Of a DNA stretch of 64,000 bases, positions 35,928 to 45,176 are shown one piece after another. The number at the start of each line of letters is the position of its first letter. Within the stretch, counting starts at the first letter, position 1. The DNA comes from Caballeronia catudaia. Lineage in GTDB: Bacteria; Pseudomonadota; Gammaproteobacteria; Burkholderiales; Burkholderiaceae. The translations under genes were made by a program, and so were the position numbers. The stretch lies in assembly GCF_001544755.2 (NCBI RefSeq), contig NZ_FCOF02000033.1, positions 1 to 64,000 on the forward strand. The letters run 5' to 3'. The notes under the pieces are model-generated. The model did no database searches, was not told the origin of the DNA, and was given only the letters and a program-made list of their open reading frames with translations.

Positions 35928-36143
35928 ATGCAGAACGTCTATATCGAACCGATGCCGAAGGGTCAGTGGGGGCCGATCGACGGCTACACACTCGAATTTC
36001 ATGACGGCACGAAGATCACGCAGCAGGTCTATCGCTCGGAGCGGCTCGCCGCCGACGAGATCAGGCTGCGCGGCTACTCGCCTTTGATCGCGAAGGTGCG
36101 CGTGACCGACAAGGCCGTCGACGAGCACTGGCAAGCCGCCTGA
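35928..36143 (+). CDS. small conserved-looking hypothetical protein
   Basis: The 71-residue protein starts at an ATG with CTGGAG nine bases upstream and reads MQNVYIEPMPKGQWGPIDGY then TLEFHDGTKITQQVYRSERL and onward to HWQAA. It looks like a compact beta-strand-rich protein. I do not recognise a family, although similar short proteins occur in Burkholderiaceae. It is alone between the cyclase and the zinc-ribbon gene. Confidence 0.65.
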   Translation: MQNVYIEPMPKGQWGPIDGYTLEFHDGTKITQQVYRSERLAADEIRLRGYSPLIAKVRVTDKAVDEHWQAA

Positions 36144-36372
36144 TCGCCCGAGGCACTTCATCGACCTGTTCCCTTATCGCGCGCGGCGAACCCTTCACGT
36201 TGCCCTTCTCGCCGCGCGCGATGTCATCAAACCGTCGACAGGGCCATGCATTCGCGGTTCGGCTATCCGGTCGTGATCGCCGCGATCGTCACGATCGACA
36301 CTTTGCTTTTCCGCTGGTTTCGAAAGGCGAAGTGGATCTGAACACGGACGCTTTCGCCGGCAACCACGCCGA

Positions 36373-37272
36373 CTAATTTTTCCGGCTCGGCTTCCAGCTT
36401 CCGTCGGCGGTCATCGCGGGTTTGACCGGTGCAGGAATGGCCGCGACCTTCTGAAAATCCTTCGTCCCGGATTTGCCTTTCGCGACTTCCTGGCGGCGCG
36501 CTTGCGGCTTGCTCGTCTGCTGTGGTTTCGGTTCCGTCTTCGATGCCTGACGTTGCGAGGACTTCGCACACGCACGATCGGACTTTTGCGAGCACGTGGC
36601 GGCAGCTTTGGGAGCAGCTTTGGGAGCGACCTTATGCGATGCCTGTGTGCGAGGCGCGACGTTCTTCTTTGCGGCCGGGCGTTCGTGGACGGCCGCTTGC
36701 GGCGTGCTCTCCTTGCTCGATGCGACGACCGGAATCAGCGGCGACGCCGTATCGGCCGGCGGGCGCGCTGCATCGGGCGCGCGGCCTTCGACGGTCCTGG
36801 CGGCGACGCCGATCTTCGGCGCCGCTTCGCTGACCGGCCCCGCGACGGCGACCGGCACCGCTGCGGCACGCGCCGTCGATCCATGATTTTCGAAGTAAGC
36901 GCGCGCGAGCACGCAGGCGCCGAGCACGACGCCCGCCATCGCGACCGTCGCCAGCATGGAATTCGACGTGCGTTGCGGCTGCTCCAGCGCATGAGCAGTC
37001 GCAGGCGCCGACAGACGCGGCTCGCGCCCTTCGATGTGGCTCAGCTTTTTTTCGACGCGGTCCGCTTCGCCGTAATCGTGAAAACGGCGCGTCACGCCGC
37101 GCGCCGCCACGACCGCACGCACCGCGGTTTCCGCGCCTCTCGTCAGCACGGCCCCGTTCCGATCCGCGCCGCAAAAAGGACATGCGCTCTCTTCCACTGA
37201 CGAAAGCGTTTCACACCGCGGGCAGATGACCGAATAAGGCGACGGGCGAACGCCTTGCTGATCCACTGTCAC
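36373..37272 (-). CDS. zinc-ribbon membrane protein with Ala/Lys/Pro-rich tail
   Basis: The 299-residue protein has an N-terminal zinc ribbon (CPRC...CPFCG, residues 18-34), a charged region, one TM helix (about 105-125, MLATVAMAGVVLGACVLARAYF) and a long low-complexity tail with KVAPKAAPKAAA repeats and two cysteines (ATCSQKSDRACAKS). The tail would lie in the periplasm if the ribbon is cytoplasmic. GTG 37272 was preferred for its AAGGAG site. Function is unknown; the organisation resembles poorly studied zinc-ribbon anchors. Confidence 0.65.
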   Translation of the reverse strand: MTVDQQGVRPSPYSVICPRCETLSSVEESACPFCGADRNGAVLTRGAETAVRAVVAARGVTRRFHDYGEADRVEKKLSHIEGREPRLSAPATAHALEQPQRTSNSMLATVAMAGVVLGACVLARAYFENHGSTARAAAVPVAVAGPVSEAAPKIGVAARTVEGRAPDAARPPADTASPLIPVVASSKESTPQAAVHERPAAKKNVAPRTQASHKVAPKAAPKAAATCSQKSDRACAKSSQRQASKTEPKPQQTSKPQARRQEVAKGKSGTKDFQKVAAIPAPVKPAMTADGSWKPSRKN

Positions 37273-37438
37273 ATCACACTCCTTCCGAATGATTCCGGAG
37301 GGTCGATCGACACATCAGCGATCGCCCGTTCGCAAGCAATGCATACGAATCCACCGTAGCATACCGGCCGACGTTGCGAAAGACGAAAGAATCCGCGTGC
37401 GATTCAGCATGGATTCGTCAGCAGAATCACGCTCGGCG

Positions 37439-37732
37439 CTACTTCAATCCGCCGACGATACGCTCCATCTCGACTTCGTCGAACGCGCGCATGGTCGTCG
37501 TGCGGACATTGCCCAGCGCGCCGAGCGTGAGGCCGAGACGGGTCATCGTTTCATCGTCGGGCGAATCGACCGAAGCGACCAGGTCGTAGGCGCCGAGCGT
37601 CCAGTGCAATGATCTGAGCGTCGCGCCCATCGCCTGGCTCGTTTCGCCGAAAGCGCGTGCCCGCTTGATCGTGTCCTTCGCGCTGCGCACGCCCTGATCG
37701 GTCCAGTTCAGCAACATGATGTAGGTGGCCAT
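37439..37732 (-). CDS. GYD domain protein
   Basis: The 97-residue protein begins MATYIMLLNWTDQGVRSAKDTIKRA and contains the domain's TLGAYDLVASVDSPDDETMTRLGLTLGALGNVRTTTMRAF core, where the GAYD replaces the eponymous GYD. It is a ferredoxin-like (dimeric alpha-beta barrel) fold of unknown function. ATG 37732 was chosen because it matches the family start; the frame extends upstream without similarity. Confidence 0.85.
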   Translation of the reverse strand: MATYIMLLNWTDQGVRSAKDTIKRARAFGETSQAMGATLRSLHWTLGAYDLVASVDSPDDETMTRLGLTLGALGNVRTTTMRAFDEVEMERIVGGLK

Positions 37733-38134
37733 GTCGTCCTCGTCGAGTGAGAGTGACACTGCCGCACGCGGACGAGCGCAGCCGCCGCGTGCGCAGCGTT
37801 TTCTATGCGTGGAAAAAGAGGCAAAGAAAAAAGAAGAGAGGCGGCTATAGCGCGGAAGGTCCGGCGCTTGCGACAAGAAGGCCGCCGATGGGATATCGCC
37901 CGGTTTCGCTTTGCGGGCCGCGTCGACTGGCTTGCATATGCGGCGCACGGTCGGGCTGACTGCCTGAAAAAAGTATAGGCGACGCCGTGAGGTGCGAAGG
38001 TGCATACATGCTCCGAAACGTTGCCTGCTTCGAAGGATGACGATTACACTCGAACCGTTCCGCGCCGGGCGGTCTGTCTTTTTCTGTCTGTCAGCGCGAT
38101 CCGTCGCTCACGAACATGGCTCCGAACAAAGCGC
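37733..38134. other. 400-base intergenic region before the GH13 gene
   Basis: The region separates divergent genes (GYD protein and GH13 enzyme). It contains a purine-rich stretch (AAAAAGAGGCAAAGAAAAAAG near 37811) and low-quality short frames only. Both promoters should lie here. Confidence 0.4.
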
Positions 38135-39799
38135 ATGGTCAACGACCTCTGGTACAAGAACGCAATCATCTACTGCCTGTCCGTCGGCGTGTTCATGGAC
38201 GCGAACGGTGATGGCGTCGGCGACTTCCGGGGTCTGGTGCGCCGCCTCGATTATCTTCAGGGCCTCGGCATCACGACGATATGGCTGATGCCGTTCCAGC
38301 CATCGCCCGGCCGCGACAACGGCTATGACATCTCCGATTACTACAACGTCGATCCGCGCTACGGCACGCTCGGCGACTTCACGGAATTCACCCACGCGTG
38401 CCGTCAACGCGGCCTGCGCGTGATGATCGACCTCGTCGTGAATCACACGTCGGATCAGCATCCGTGGTTCAGGGAAGCGCGGCGCGACCCGGCGTCGAAA
38501 TATCGCGACTGGTACGTGTGGTCGAAGAAGCGGCCGGCCCGCGCGAAAGATGGCGTCGTGTTCCCCGGCGTGCAGAAGTCGACGTGGACCTACGACAAGC
38601 AAGCGGCCATGTGGTACTACCACCGCTTCTACGACTTTCAGCCCGACCTGAACACGGCCAACCCCTATGTGCAGGCCGAGCTGCTCAAGATCATGGGCTT
38701 CTGGATTCAGCTCGGCGTATCGGGGTTTCGCATGGATGCGGTGCCGTTCGTCATCGCCACCAAGGGTGCGCAGGTGAAGCGGCCGGTCGAGCAATACGAC
38801 ATGCTGCGCATGTTCCGCGAGTTCCTGCAATGGCGCCAGGGCGACGCCATCATTCTCGCGGAAGCGAACGTGCTGCCCGACACCGACATGCAGTACTTCG
38901 GCGATGCCGGCGAGCGGCTGCAAATGATGTTCAACTTCCAGGTCAACCAGAACACGTTCTATGCCCTCGCGAGCGCGGACGCCACGCCGTTGAAGAAGGC
39001 GCTCGAAGCGACGAAATCGCGCGCGGCAACGGCGCAGTGGGGCGTATTCCTGCGCAACCACGACGAACTCGATCTCGGGCGGCTGTCACCTGAACAGCGT
39101 GAAACCGTATTCGCCGCGTTCGGCCCGGAACCGGACATGCAGCTCTACAAACGCGGCATCCGACGACGTCTTGCGCCGATGCTCGATGGCGACCGTCACC
39201 GGCTGGAGCTTGCGTACAGCCTGATGCTGACGCTTCCGGGCACGCCCGTCGTGCGCTACGGCGATGAAATCGGCATGGGCGACGACCTGCGCCTGCCGGA
39301 GCGTGAAAGCGTGCGTACGCCGATGCAGTGGTCCGCCGAGCCGCACGCGGGTTTCACGAAGCATGCGCGCCCGGTGTCTCCCGTGATCTCGGGCGGACCG
39401 TACGGCTTTGAACGCGTGAACGTCGCCAGTCAGCGCAGGGAGCCGAATTCGCTGCTTAACTGGATCGAGCGGATGATCCGCATGCGCAAGGAGGTGCCTG
39501 AAATAAGCTGGGGCGATTTCGCGATCCTGCGGGCATCGCGTGACGACGTGCTTGCGCTGCGCTACGACTGGCGCAACAACTCGGTGGTCTGTCTGCACAA
39601 CTTCAGCGCGGCCGCGTGCACGGTGAAGTTTCACGTCCGCGGGGAAGCCGGCGAGAGCACCATGCTGGTCAACCTGCTGTCCGATGACCACAGCCAGGGC
39701 AATGCGAAAGGACAGCACACCGTCGTGCTGGAACCGTATGGCTATCGATGGTTCCGCGTGGGCGGCCTCGATTACCTCCTGAAGCGCAGTGAAGTGTGA
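38135..39799 (+). CDS. GH13 alpha-amylase family enzyme, trehalose synthase-like
   Basis: The 554-residue protein has the four GH13 regions: DLVVNH (99-104), GFRMDAVPF with nucleophile Asp201, ILAEANV with acid/base Glu243, and FLRNHDE (His309-Asp310). A C-terminal beta domain starts near 455. The opening DLWYKNAIIYCLSVGVFMDANGDGVGDF resembles trehalose synthase/maltosyltransferase-type enzymes, and comparable proteins are annotated as trehalose synthase or alpha-glucosidase. There is no signal peptide. The start lacks an obvious ribosome binding site, but MVNDLWYKN is the normal family opening. Confidence 0.88.
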   Translation: MVNDLWYKNAIIYCLSVGVFMDANGDGVGDFRGLVRRLDYLQGLGITTIWLMPFQPSPGRDNGYDISDYYNVDPRYGTLGDFTEFTHACRQRGLRVMIDLVVNHTSDQHPWFREARRDPASKYRDWYVWSKKRPARAKDGVVFPGVQKSTWTYDKQAAMWYYHRFYDFQPDLNTANPYVQAELLKIMGFWIQLGVSGFRMDAVPFVIATKGAQVKRPVEQYDMLRMFREFLQWRQGDAIILAEANVLPDTDMQYFGDAGERLQMMFNFQVNQNTFYALASADATPLKKALEATKSRAATAQWGVFLRNHDELDLGRLSPEQRETVFAAFGPEPDMQLYKRGIRRRLAPMLDGDRHRLELAYSLMLTLPGTPVVRYGDEIGMGDDLRLPERESVRTPMQWSAEPHAGFTKHARPVSPVISGGPYGFERVNVASQRREPNSLLNWIERMIRMRKEVPEISWGDFAILRASRDDVLALRYDWRNNSVVCLHNFSAAACTVKFHVRGEAGESTMLVNLLSDDHSQGNAKGQHTVVLEPYGYRWFRVGGLDYLLKRSEV

Positions 39800-39824
39800 G
39801 GCGTGCGCTTTTGCCTGGCTTCAG

Positions 39825-41189
39825 TTAGTGAACCGGTCTCGCGTGATGGTGCTCGCCCATCGGTTCGTCATATTCGCGCGAGATGTCCTTGTTCGTGTAA
39901 TCGCCCATTCGCCACGCCGCGGCGAGGCTGAACAATCCGCACACGAAGATATAGCCCGCGATCGCATAGCCCGAATGGTAATACGCGAAGAGCGCGGTCG
40001 CGATCAAGGGCGCGGGACCGCCCGCGATCACCGAAGCCAGTTGATAACCCAGCGATGCACCGCTGTAACGCAGCCGCCCCGTGAAAGACTCGGCGATCAA
40101 CGCGGCCTGCGGACCGTACATCATCGAATGCGGCACCAGCGAGAGCACGATGGCCACGAAGATCCAGACAGAATTCCTGGTGTCGACCATTGCGAAGAAG
40201 ACGAAACCGTACAGGCCCGCGAGCGCCGCGCCGATCATGTACATCCGGCGGCGTCCGATGAGATCGGACACGTGACCGAACAGAGGGATCGTGAAAAATT
40301 CCAGGACGGATGCGGCCAGCACGGCCATGAGCAGCAGATCGCGCGACGCGCCGAGCGTCCTCACCCCATAGGTGAAAACGAAAGCAGTGAAGATATAGAA
40401 AGGCGCCTGCTCGGCCATCCGGACGAAAGCGGAAAGAAGAATGTCTTTCGGTTGCCGGCGTATCACTTCGAGCGTCGGCGCCTTTTCGATCTTATTTTCA
40501 GCCAGCAATTTGGCGAAAATCGGCGTCTCGAGAATGCTCAGCCGGATATAAAGACCGATCGCGACCAGCACGATACTGAGGACGAACGGCACACGCCAGC
40601 CCCACGTGAGGAATGCGCTGCCGGAAATCTGGCTCATCGCGAGCACGGCGAGATTGGCGATGAACAACCCCGCCGGCACGCCGAACTGCGGCCACGAAGC
40701 GACGAAGCCGCGATGCGAATTCGTGCGCGCCCATTCCATCGACATCAATACGGAGCCGCCCCATTCGCCGCCGACGCCCACGCCTTGAATGAAGCGCAGC
40801 ACGGTCAGAACGACGGCGCCCCAGATGCCGATCGTCGCGTAGGTCGGCACGAATGCGACCGCGAACGTGGCGAGCCCCATGAGCAGCAGCGTGACGATCA
40901 GCGTGGCCTTTCGTCCGATGCGATCTCCGTAGTGACCGAAGATGGCCGCGCCGACCGGCCGCGCGATGAAACCGACGGCGTAGATCAGAAACGCCTGCAG
41001 GGTGCCGACGAGCGGGTCCGATTCCGGAAAGTACAGCTTGGCGAAAACGAGGCCCGTGACCGTGCTGTAAAGAAAGAAGTCATACCATTCGATCGTCGTG
41101 CCGATCGTGCTGGCGACGACGGCACGGCGTAGCTGGCGCCGATAATCTTCGTCGGACAGGGGCACGGCCCCCGATTGAGTGGCAGCCAT
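39825..41189 (-). CDS. MFS transporter, metabolite:H+ symporter family
   Basis: The 454-residue protein has 12 hydrophobic helices and the MHS-family start ASTIGTTIEWYDFFLYSTVTGLVF. The MFS signature GHYGDRIGRKATL follows helix 2, and GVGVGGEWGGSVLMSMEWA lies in helix 5. Relatives carry organic acids such as alpha-ketoglutarate, shikimate or citrate, and betaine-like compounds. It is convergent with the GH13 gene and ends 26 bases after it. No regulator or enzyme neighbour points to a substrate. Confidence 0.92.
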   Translation of the reverse strand: MAATQSGAVPLSDEDYRRQLRRAVVASTIGTTIEWYDFFLYSTVTGLVFAKLYFPESDPLVGTLQAFLIYAVGFIARPVGAAIFGHYGDRIGRKATLIVTLLLMGLATFAVAFVPTYATIGIWGAVVLTVLRFIQGVGVGGEWGGSVLMSMEWARTNSHRGFVASWPQFGVPAGLFIANLAVLAMSQISGSAFLTWGWRVPFVLSIVLVAIGLYIRLSILETPIFAKLLAENKIEKAPTLEVIRRQPKDILLSAFVRMAEQAPFYIFTAFVFTYGVRTLGASRDLLLMAVLAASVLEFFTIPLFGHVSDLIGRRRMYMIGAALAGLYGFVFFAMVDTRNSVWIFVAIVLSLVPHSMMYGPQAALIAESFTGRLRYSGASLGYQLASVIAGGPAPLIATALFAYYHSGYAIAGYIFVCGLFSLAAAWRMGDYTNKDISREYDEPMGEHHHARPVH

Positions 41190-41293
41190 TTCGAACCCCC
41201 ATTAGAGGCAAGCGCTTAGCTTAAAAGCACACTTTAATTCAATGAAGGATTCCCTGTTGCCCACTAATGATATGAAGTTATCCGATGGGTATC

Positions 41294-43027
41294 TCAACGC
41301 GCCACGAACACGAACGGGGCAATACCGCTATACGCCGAACCGCTGGTGAATGACCGCATCCCGAGGTCGATGTTCCGGTACGTGCCGTCCGCACGATGCC
41401 TCAACTGATTGACGGACCAGACGCCGCTACGCTCGAGAAGAATGGATTGCGTCCTCGGTTCGTACTGGAGATAACCCAGCAAGTTCGACGAAGCCAGCAA
41501 GGTCGACTTGGCTCGGCTCGTCACGTCATAGAGAATGATCGGACTCGGTTTCGTGTCGTTGTCGTCGGCAAAAAGGATTTGCTGGTTGCTGATGGCCGCG
41601 AGGAATTTCGGGTTCTTTTCCGGTAGATCCGTCAGCCCGCGCGAAATGCCGCTCTCCAGGTCCATTTCCGTCAGGTTGCCCGCAGCCGCGGCCGACGCGA
41701 AGCTGACGAAGTAGGCCTTCTTGCCATCGGGGGTCACGGCGAACTGATCATGGATCACGGTCGGCGCCGAGCCTGCCGGGAAACCGCCCGTGATCAGCGA
41801 GAGGGCCGTGTCGATGCGCAGCACTTCCACCTTCGTCCCTTCCTCGACCGAGAGCGCATAGACGTTGCCGACGTCGTTCCTGGCCGTCGCCAGCCTGATG
41901 ATGTTGAAGGCTTCCGGCAACACGATCGTTCTGACGAGCGTCCCGGCGTCCGTGTCGATGATGCTGATGACATTCTTGCTCGACAGATAGACCTGACTTC
42001 CATCCGGCGCGGGCTGAAGGTCATAGCCGGTCAAAGTCGTCAGCAACGGACCGATGGGCGTGACGCGCACGACCGTATTGGTCGCGGTGTCGATGGTGGC
42101 GAGATCGATCGATGTCGAGCTTCTTTCGAGCAGCACGTGCAGCCGCTTTCCATCGGTGCTGGCGAACATCCGATCGACTCGCTTGTAGTCGCCCGTCAAC
42201 GAAAGATCGATCGAAGCCTTCGCGGCGTGCGAAGCGAAATCGTACGCGGTCACCTGCGCTGGGGCTTGGGCGCGCGTCAGCGTGTACACGGTTTCGTTGC
42301 CGCGCGGAGGCCCGTAGTACTTCTGCGCCATCTCGATGTCGGTCGCACTGAGCTTGCCGTCGCCATTCCACTTCGGATTGCAGTAGTTCATGATCGATGC
42401 GAGATCCCACGGGCCTATCATCGTGTCGCCCGAATTGCCTTGCGCGGGCTCCGCGCACGTCGAAGGCGTGTCCGGCCGGTTCTGCTCGTGCGCAAAGCCC
42501 AGCGCGTGACCGAATTCATGCGCGACAATCCGGCGAATGCAGTACTCTTCGCGTCCCTGGCAACTCTCGCTCCAGTTCATGAAGGTGAAATTGAGCACCA
42601 TGCCGCCTGCCGCGTCGTTCAGCATCGCGCCGAGGCCGACGGTATGCGGCCCTTCCGCCGCACTGTCCTCGACCGAAATCCGTATGCCGTAATAGTTCGG
42701 ATCGTTCGTGCATTGCTGCCAGCCCGAGAACTGGGCCCCGGAATGCTGCTCCCAGGTCTCCTTGACCGCGAGACGAGCCCATCCGCGTTGCCCGGCGTAT
42801 CGCGCGTAATCGGCATTGTTCATATCCCAGCAGACACCGATGGGAAAGCGATCCCAGATGACCGTCGACAACGCGTAACCCTTCGTCGTGCTCACGTCCA
42901 GAGCCGCCGGTTGTGCGCCCGCACCCTTCGCGTTCGATCCTGGGGCATCGGAGCCGGTGTCGCCCCCGCATGCACTGAGCAGTACTCCTGACAAAACTGC
43001 CAGAACGAGCCCTCCGATCCTTCTCAT
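41294..43027 (-). CDS. zinc metalloprotease lipoprotein with C-terminal propeller-like region
   Basis: The 577-residue protein has a lipoprotein signal (VLSGVLLSACGGD, Cys20). Its protease domain has the metzincin zinc site HEFGHALGFAH (His170, Glu171, His174, His180), followed by EQNRPD and an SIMNY turn (ASIMNYCNP) that serves as the Met-turn. Six cysteines in the domain suggest disulfides. Residues from about 250 onward consist of repeating strands of the type DGKRLHVLLERSSTSIDLATIDTATNTVVRV, as in beta-propeller lactonase-like folds. The HEQ continuation is astacin-like. ATG 43027 has GGAG upstream. Confidence 0.85.
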   Translation of the reverse strand: MRRIGGLVLAVLSGVLLSACGGDTGSDAPGSNAKGAGAQPAALDVSTTKGYALSTVIWDRFPIGVCWDMNNADYARYAGQRGWARLAVKETWEQHSGAQFSGWQQCTNDPNYYGIRISVEDSAAEGPHTVGLGAMLNDAAGGMVLNFTFMNWSESCQGREEYCIRRIVAHEFGHALGFAHEQNRPDTPSTCAEPAQGNSGDTMIGPWDLASIMNYCNPKWNGDGKLSATDIEMAQKYYGPPRGNETVYTLTRAQAPAQVTAYDFASHAAKASIDLSLTGDYKRVDRMFASTDGKRLHVLLERSSTSIDLATIDTATNTVVRVTPIGPLLTTLTGYDLQPAPDGSQVYLSSKNVISIIDTDAGTLVRTIVLPEAFNIIRLATARNDVGNVYALSVEEGTKVEVLRIDTALSLITGGFPAGSAPTVIHDQFAVTPDGKKAYFVSFASAAAAGNLTEMDLESGISRGLTDLPEKNPKFLAAISNQQILFADDNDTKPSPIILYDVTSRAKSTLLASSNLLGYLQYEPRTQSILLERSGVWSVNQLRHRADGTYRNIDLGMRSFTSGSAYSGIAPFVFVAR

Positions 43028-43501
43028 TTTCTTCTCCGTTAAGTCGAGACCATGCAAACTCGCGCATGGCGGAAGGAAATATCTTTCAGTGCGTAATCAG
43101 ACCGGAAGATTCATTACAGAGAGTTTCCGCAAGCTTCTGCCTTTTCACGCGTGGGCGTCAATCATTGATTCTACGAATTGTGGGATGAAGAAGCGCCACG
43201 GGGTAACGGGTGCCGCCGATATGGACTGTCGGTCCTATTGGCCGGCGTTGCGGGGTAGCGGGAAGTACGAACGTGCGGAGCTGAAACGCCACAGACGATC
43301 TTCGAGCGAATGCGTCGGACGTCGCCACGCCAGCGTGAGAACGCGCATAGGTATCCGAATCAAGCCCGGAACGAACGGTCATTCGGACGGCCGACCGATC
43401 ATCAACGCCCACTGGAACTTTCAATTCGAAAGCCCTATAACACTATGCATCGACCCGGGGTATCGACGGGACAGGTTGCAGCAGCGTCCGGAGGTGCAAT
43501 C
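43028..43501. other. 474-base region between two secreted-protein genes
   Basis: The spacer lies between divergent genes for the metalloprotease lipoprotein and a secreted protein. Frames on both strands show no family resemblance. Promoters in both directions are expected; I see no strong hairpin. Confidence 0.4.
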
Positions 43502-44011
43502 ATGGAAAGGCTTTGCCATCGTTCATGCACGACGACGGTTTTCGTTTGCGCGACGGTGCTCGCGACGATCGACATCGCATGGTCGCAGGCGATTCCGAAA
43601 CAAGGGCCGATCGATGTCACCTTCACCGCTGTCGGGCGTGATGTGAAGGAAATCCCCGTCGGAAGCGACAATGCCGTCTATCTGTTCGAAGCGACGATGG
43701 CTTTCACCAACAACAGCAAGACGCCCTTGATGCAGAACGTCACCGCGCGTTGCGTGGAGGCGGGATTCAGCGCCGCCGGCGCCAACGGCTACTGCGTCTT
43801 CACGGACAAGGACGGCGATAACTTCGTCGAAACGTTCAGCCACGGGGCGGGGACTATCGCGGGGAAGGCCGTGCTGGGGCAAGGCACGGGTAAATACAAA
43901 GGCATCAAAGGCGAACTCGACTGGCAACAGGTGCTCTCGCTGCCGGCCGAGAAAGGCTCGTTCAACTTCGTCGGCAAGAAGACCGGCAGCTATCGCATCA
44001 CTGCCGATTGA
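43502..44011 (+). CDS. secreted protein of unknown family
   Basis: The 169-residue protein has an N-terminal signal (TTTVFVCATVLATIDIAWSQA). The mature part is beta-rich: IDVTFTAVGRDVKEIPVG, VYLFEATMAFTNNSKTPLMQNVTARCVEAGF, GYCVFTDKDGDNFVETFSHG, GTGKYKGIKGELDWQQVLSL, GSFNFVGKKTGSYRI. The TGKYKGIKG..., W and SYR pattern resembles allene-oxide-cyclase-like or DUF3224-type beta barrels, but I cannot confirm this. GGAGGT lies 10 bases upstream of ATG 43502. It is monocistronic. Confidence 0.7.
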   Translation: MERLCHRSCTTTVFVCATVLATIDIAWSQAIPKQGPIDVTFTAVGRDVKEIPVGSDNAVYLFEATMAFTNNSKTPLMQNVTARCVEAGFSAAGANGYCVFTDKDGDNFVETFSHGAGTIAGKAVLGQGTGKYKGIKGELDWQQVLSLPAEKGSFNFVGKKTGSYRITAD

Positions 44012-44045
44012 AGATCGTGGATGCCGCGGTCGATCGCCCTTCCAT

Positions 44046-45176
44046 TCAGGAGAGCCGGTAGACGTTCGTGACCGTTGCCCGGAACAACGCTTGCCGCTCC
44101 GCCGCACTCGCCTGCATGGTCAGCCGCTTGAATGCGTTCCAGCCGTTGCTGAACGGATATGAGCCCTTGTCCACCGGGAAGTTGCTTTCGAACATGCAGC
44201 GATTGGCGCCGAACGTTTCGATGCACGTGAGCATCCACGGCTTCCACGTTTGCGCGAGCTGAATCGAAGTCGGCGGACGCTCGCCCTTCTCGAAGTCGAA
44301 CCCGTTGATACGCATCCCCAGTCCGCCGACCTTGACGAACACGTTGGGTAACTGCGCGAGTTCGCGCATCGAGCGCGCCCATGTGTCGAACACTTCCTTG
44401 CGCTGATCCGTATAACTCGCAATCCGCACGACGCCGCCGCAGTGATTGATGATGAAGGGCGTGTCGGGATACGCCTTCGCCAGATCGAACAGCTCGGGAA
44501 GTTGAGGAAAGAACAGCCACGCGTCGTACGACAGTCCGAGCGACCCGAGCTGAGCCACGCCCGCGCGATACGTGGGATCGAGCAGCAGTCCGCGCGGCGC
44601 GGCCGACAGCGGATTAACGAGCGTGGGGTCCGCATCCCAGGTCGCGAGATGCCGCACGCCGCGCAGACGGCCGTCGCCCGCCGCGAGCTCGGCCTCGAGC
44701 ACTTCGCGAACCGCCGCGCCGCGCCGCAGATCCGCATGTCCGACGATGCCCTTGGCGACCTGCGGCTTGCCCATCTGCAACGGCGCGGTGACATCGGCCA
44801 CGTACTCGACTTCGCCTACCGGACGCAGCGGTTCGGGGCCCGCCTGGCGATAACGCGTGAGCGCCTGCATGTAGACCGACGCGGTGATGTTGTGGCCGGA
44901 TCGCGCGTCTTCGAGGTACTCGTCGAGCAGATAGGTCCAGCCGGCGCGCTCGTAGAAGTGATGATGCGCATCGACGATGGGCATCTCCGGTTCGAGCGCC
45001 GCCTCCGTGCCGGACGCGAGCCACTCCGCTCGAACAGGAAGGTAGTTGCTGGTTGTGCTCATGCTGCGCGATTCCTCTTTTGCGTATGCCCGGCGCGATG
45101 CTAGCGCGGGGATCATGACCGATGCGGCGGCCGCGCCGAGAAGCTGGCGTCGTCGGGGGGAATGAAGCGGATTCAT
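44046..45176 (-). CDS. Tat-exported amidohydrolase 2 family protein
   Basis: The 376-residue protein has a twin-arginine signal (SPRRRQLLGAAAASVMIPALA) and an amidohydrolase TIM barrel with metal-binding MPIVDAHHHFYERAG. Segments FIINHCGGVVRI and CMFESNFPVDKGSYPFSNGWNAFKRL carry the other histidine and the catalytic aspartate region. Relatives hydrolyse or decarboxylate lactones and carboxylated rings (for example 2-pyrone-4,6-dicarboxylate lactonase). It is the last gene of the operon beginning at 48829; ATG 45176 overlaps the stop of the MFS gene by 4 bases. Confidence 0.86.
   Translation of the reverse strand: MNPLHSPRRRQLLGAAAASVMIPALASRRAYAKEESRSMSTTSNYLPVRAEWLASGTEAALEPEMPIVDAHHHFYERAGWTYLLDEYLEDARSGHNITASVYMQALTRYRQAGPEPLRPVGEVEYVADVTAPLQMGKPQVAKGIVGHADLRRGAAVREVLEAELAAGDGRLRGVRHLATWDADPTLVNPLSAAPRGLLLDPTYRAGVAQLGSLGLSYDAWLFFPQLPELFDLAKAYPDTPFIINHCGGVVRIASYTDQRKEVFDTWARSMRELAQLPNVFVKVGGLGMRINGFDFEKGERPPTSIQLAQTWKPWMLTCIETFGANRCMFESNFPVDKGSYPFSNGWNAFKRLTMQASAAERQALFRATVTNVYRLS

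Noticed and set aside
39789-41132. 447-residue plus-strand frame opposite the MHS transporter
   Set aside because: Charged, repetitive Arg/Glu/His-rich shadow; the minus strand has an unambiguous 12-helix transporter.
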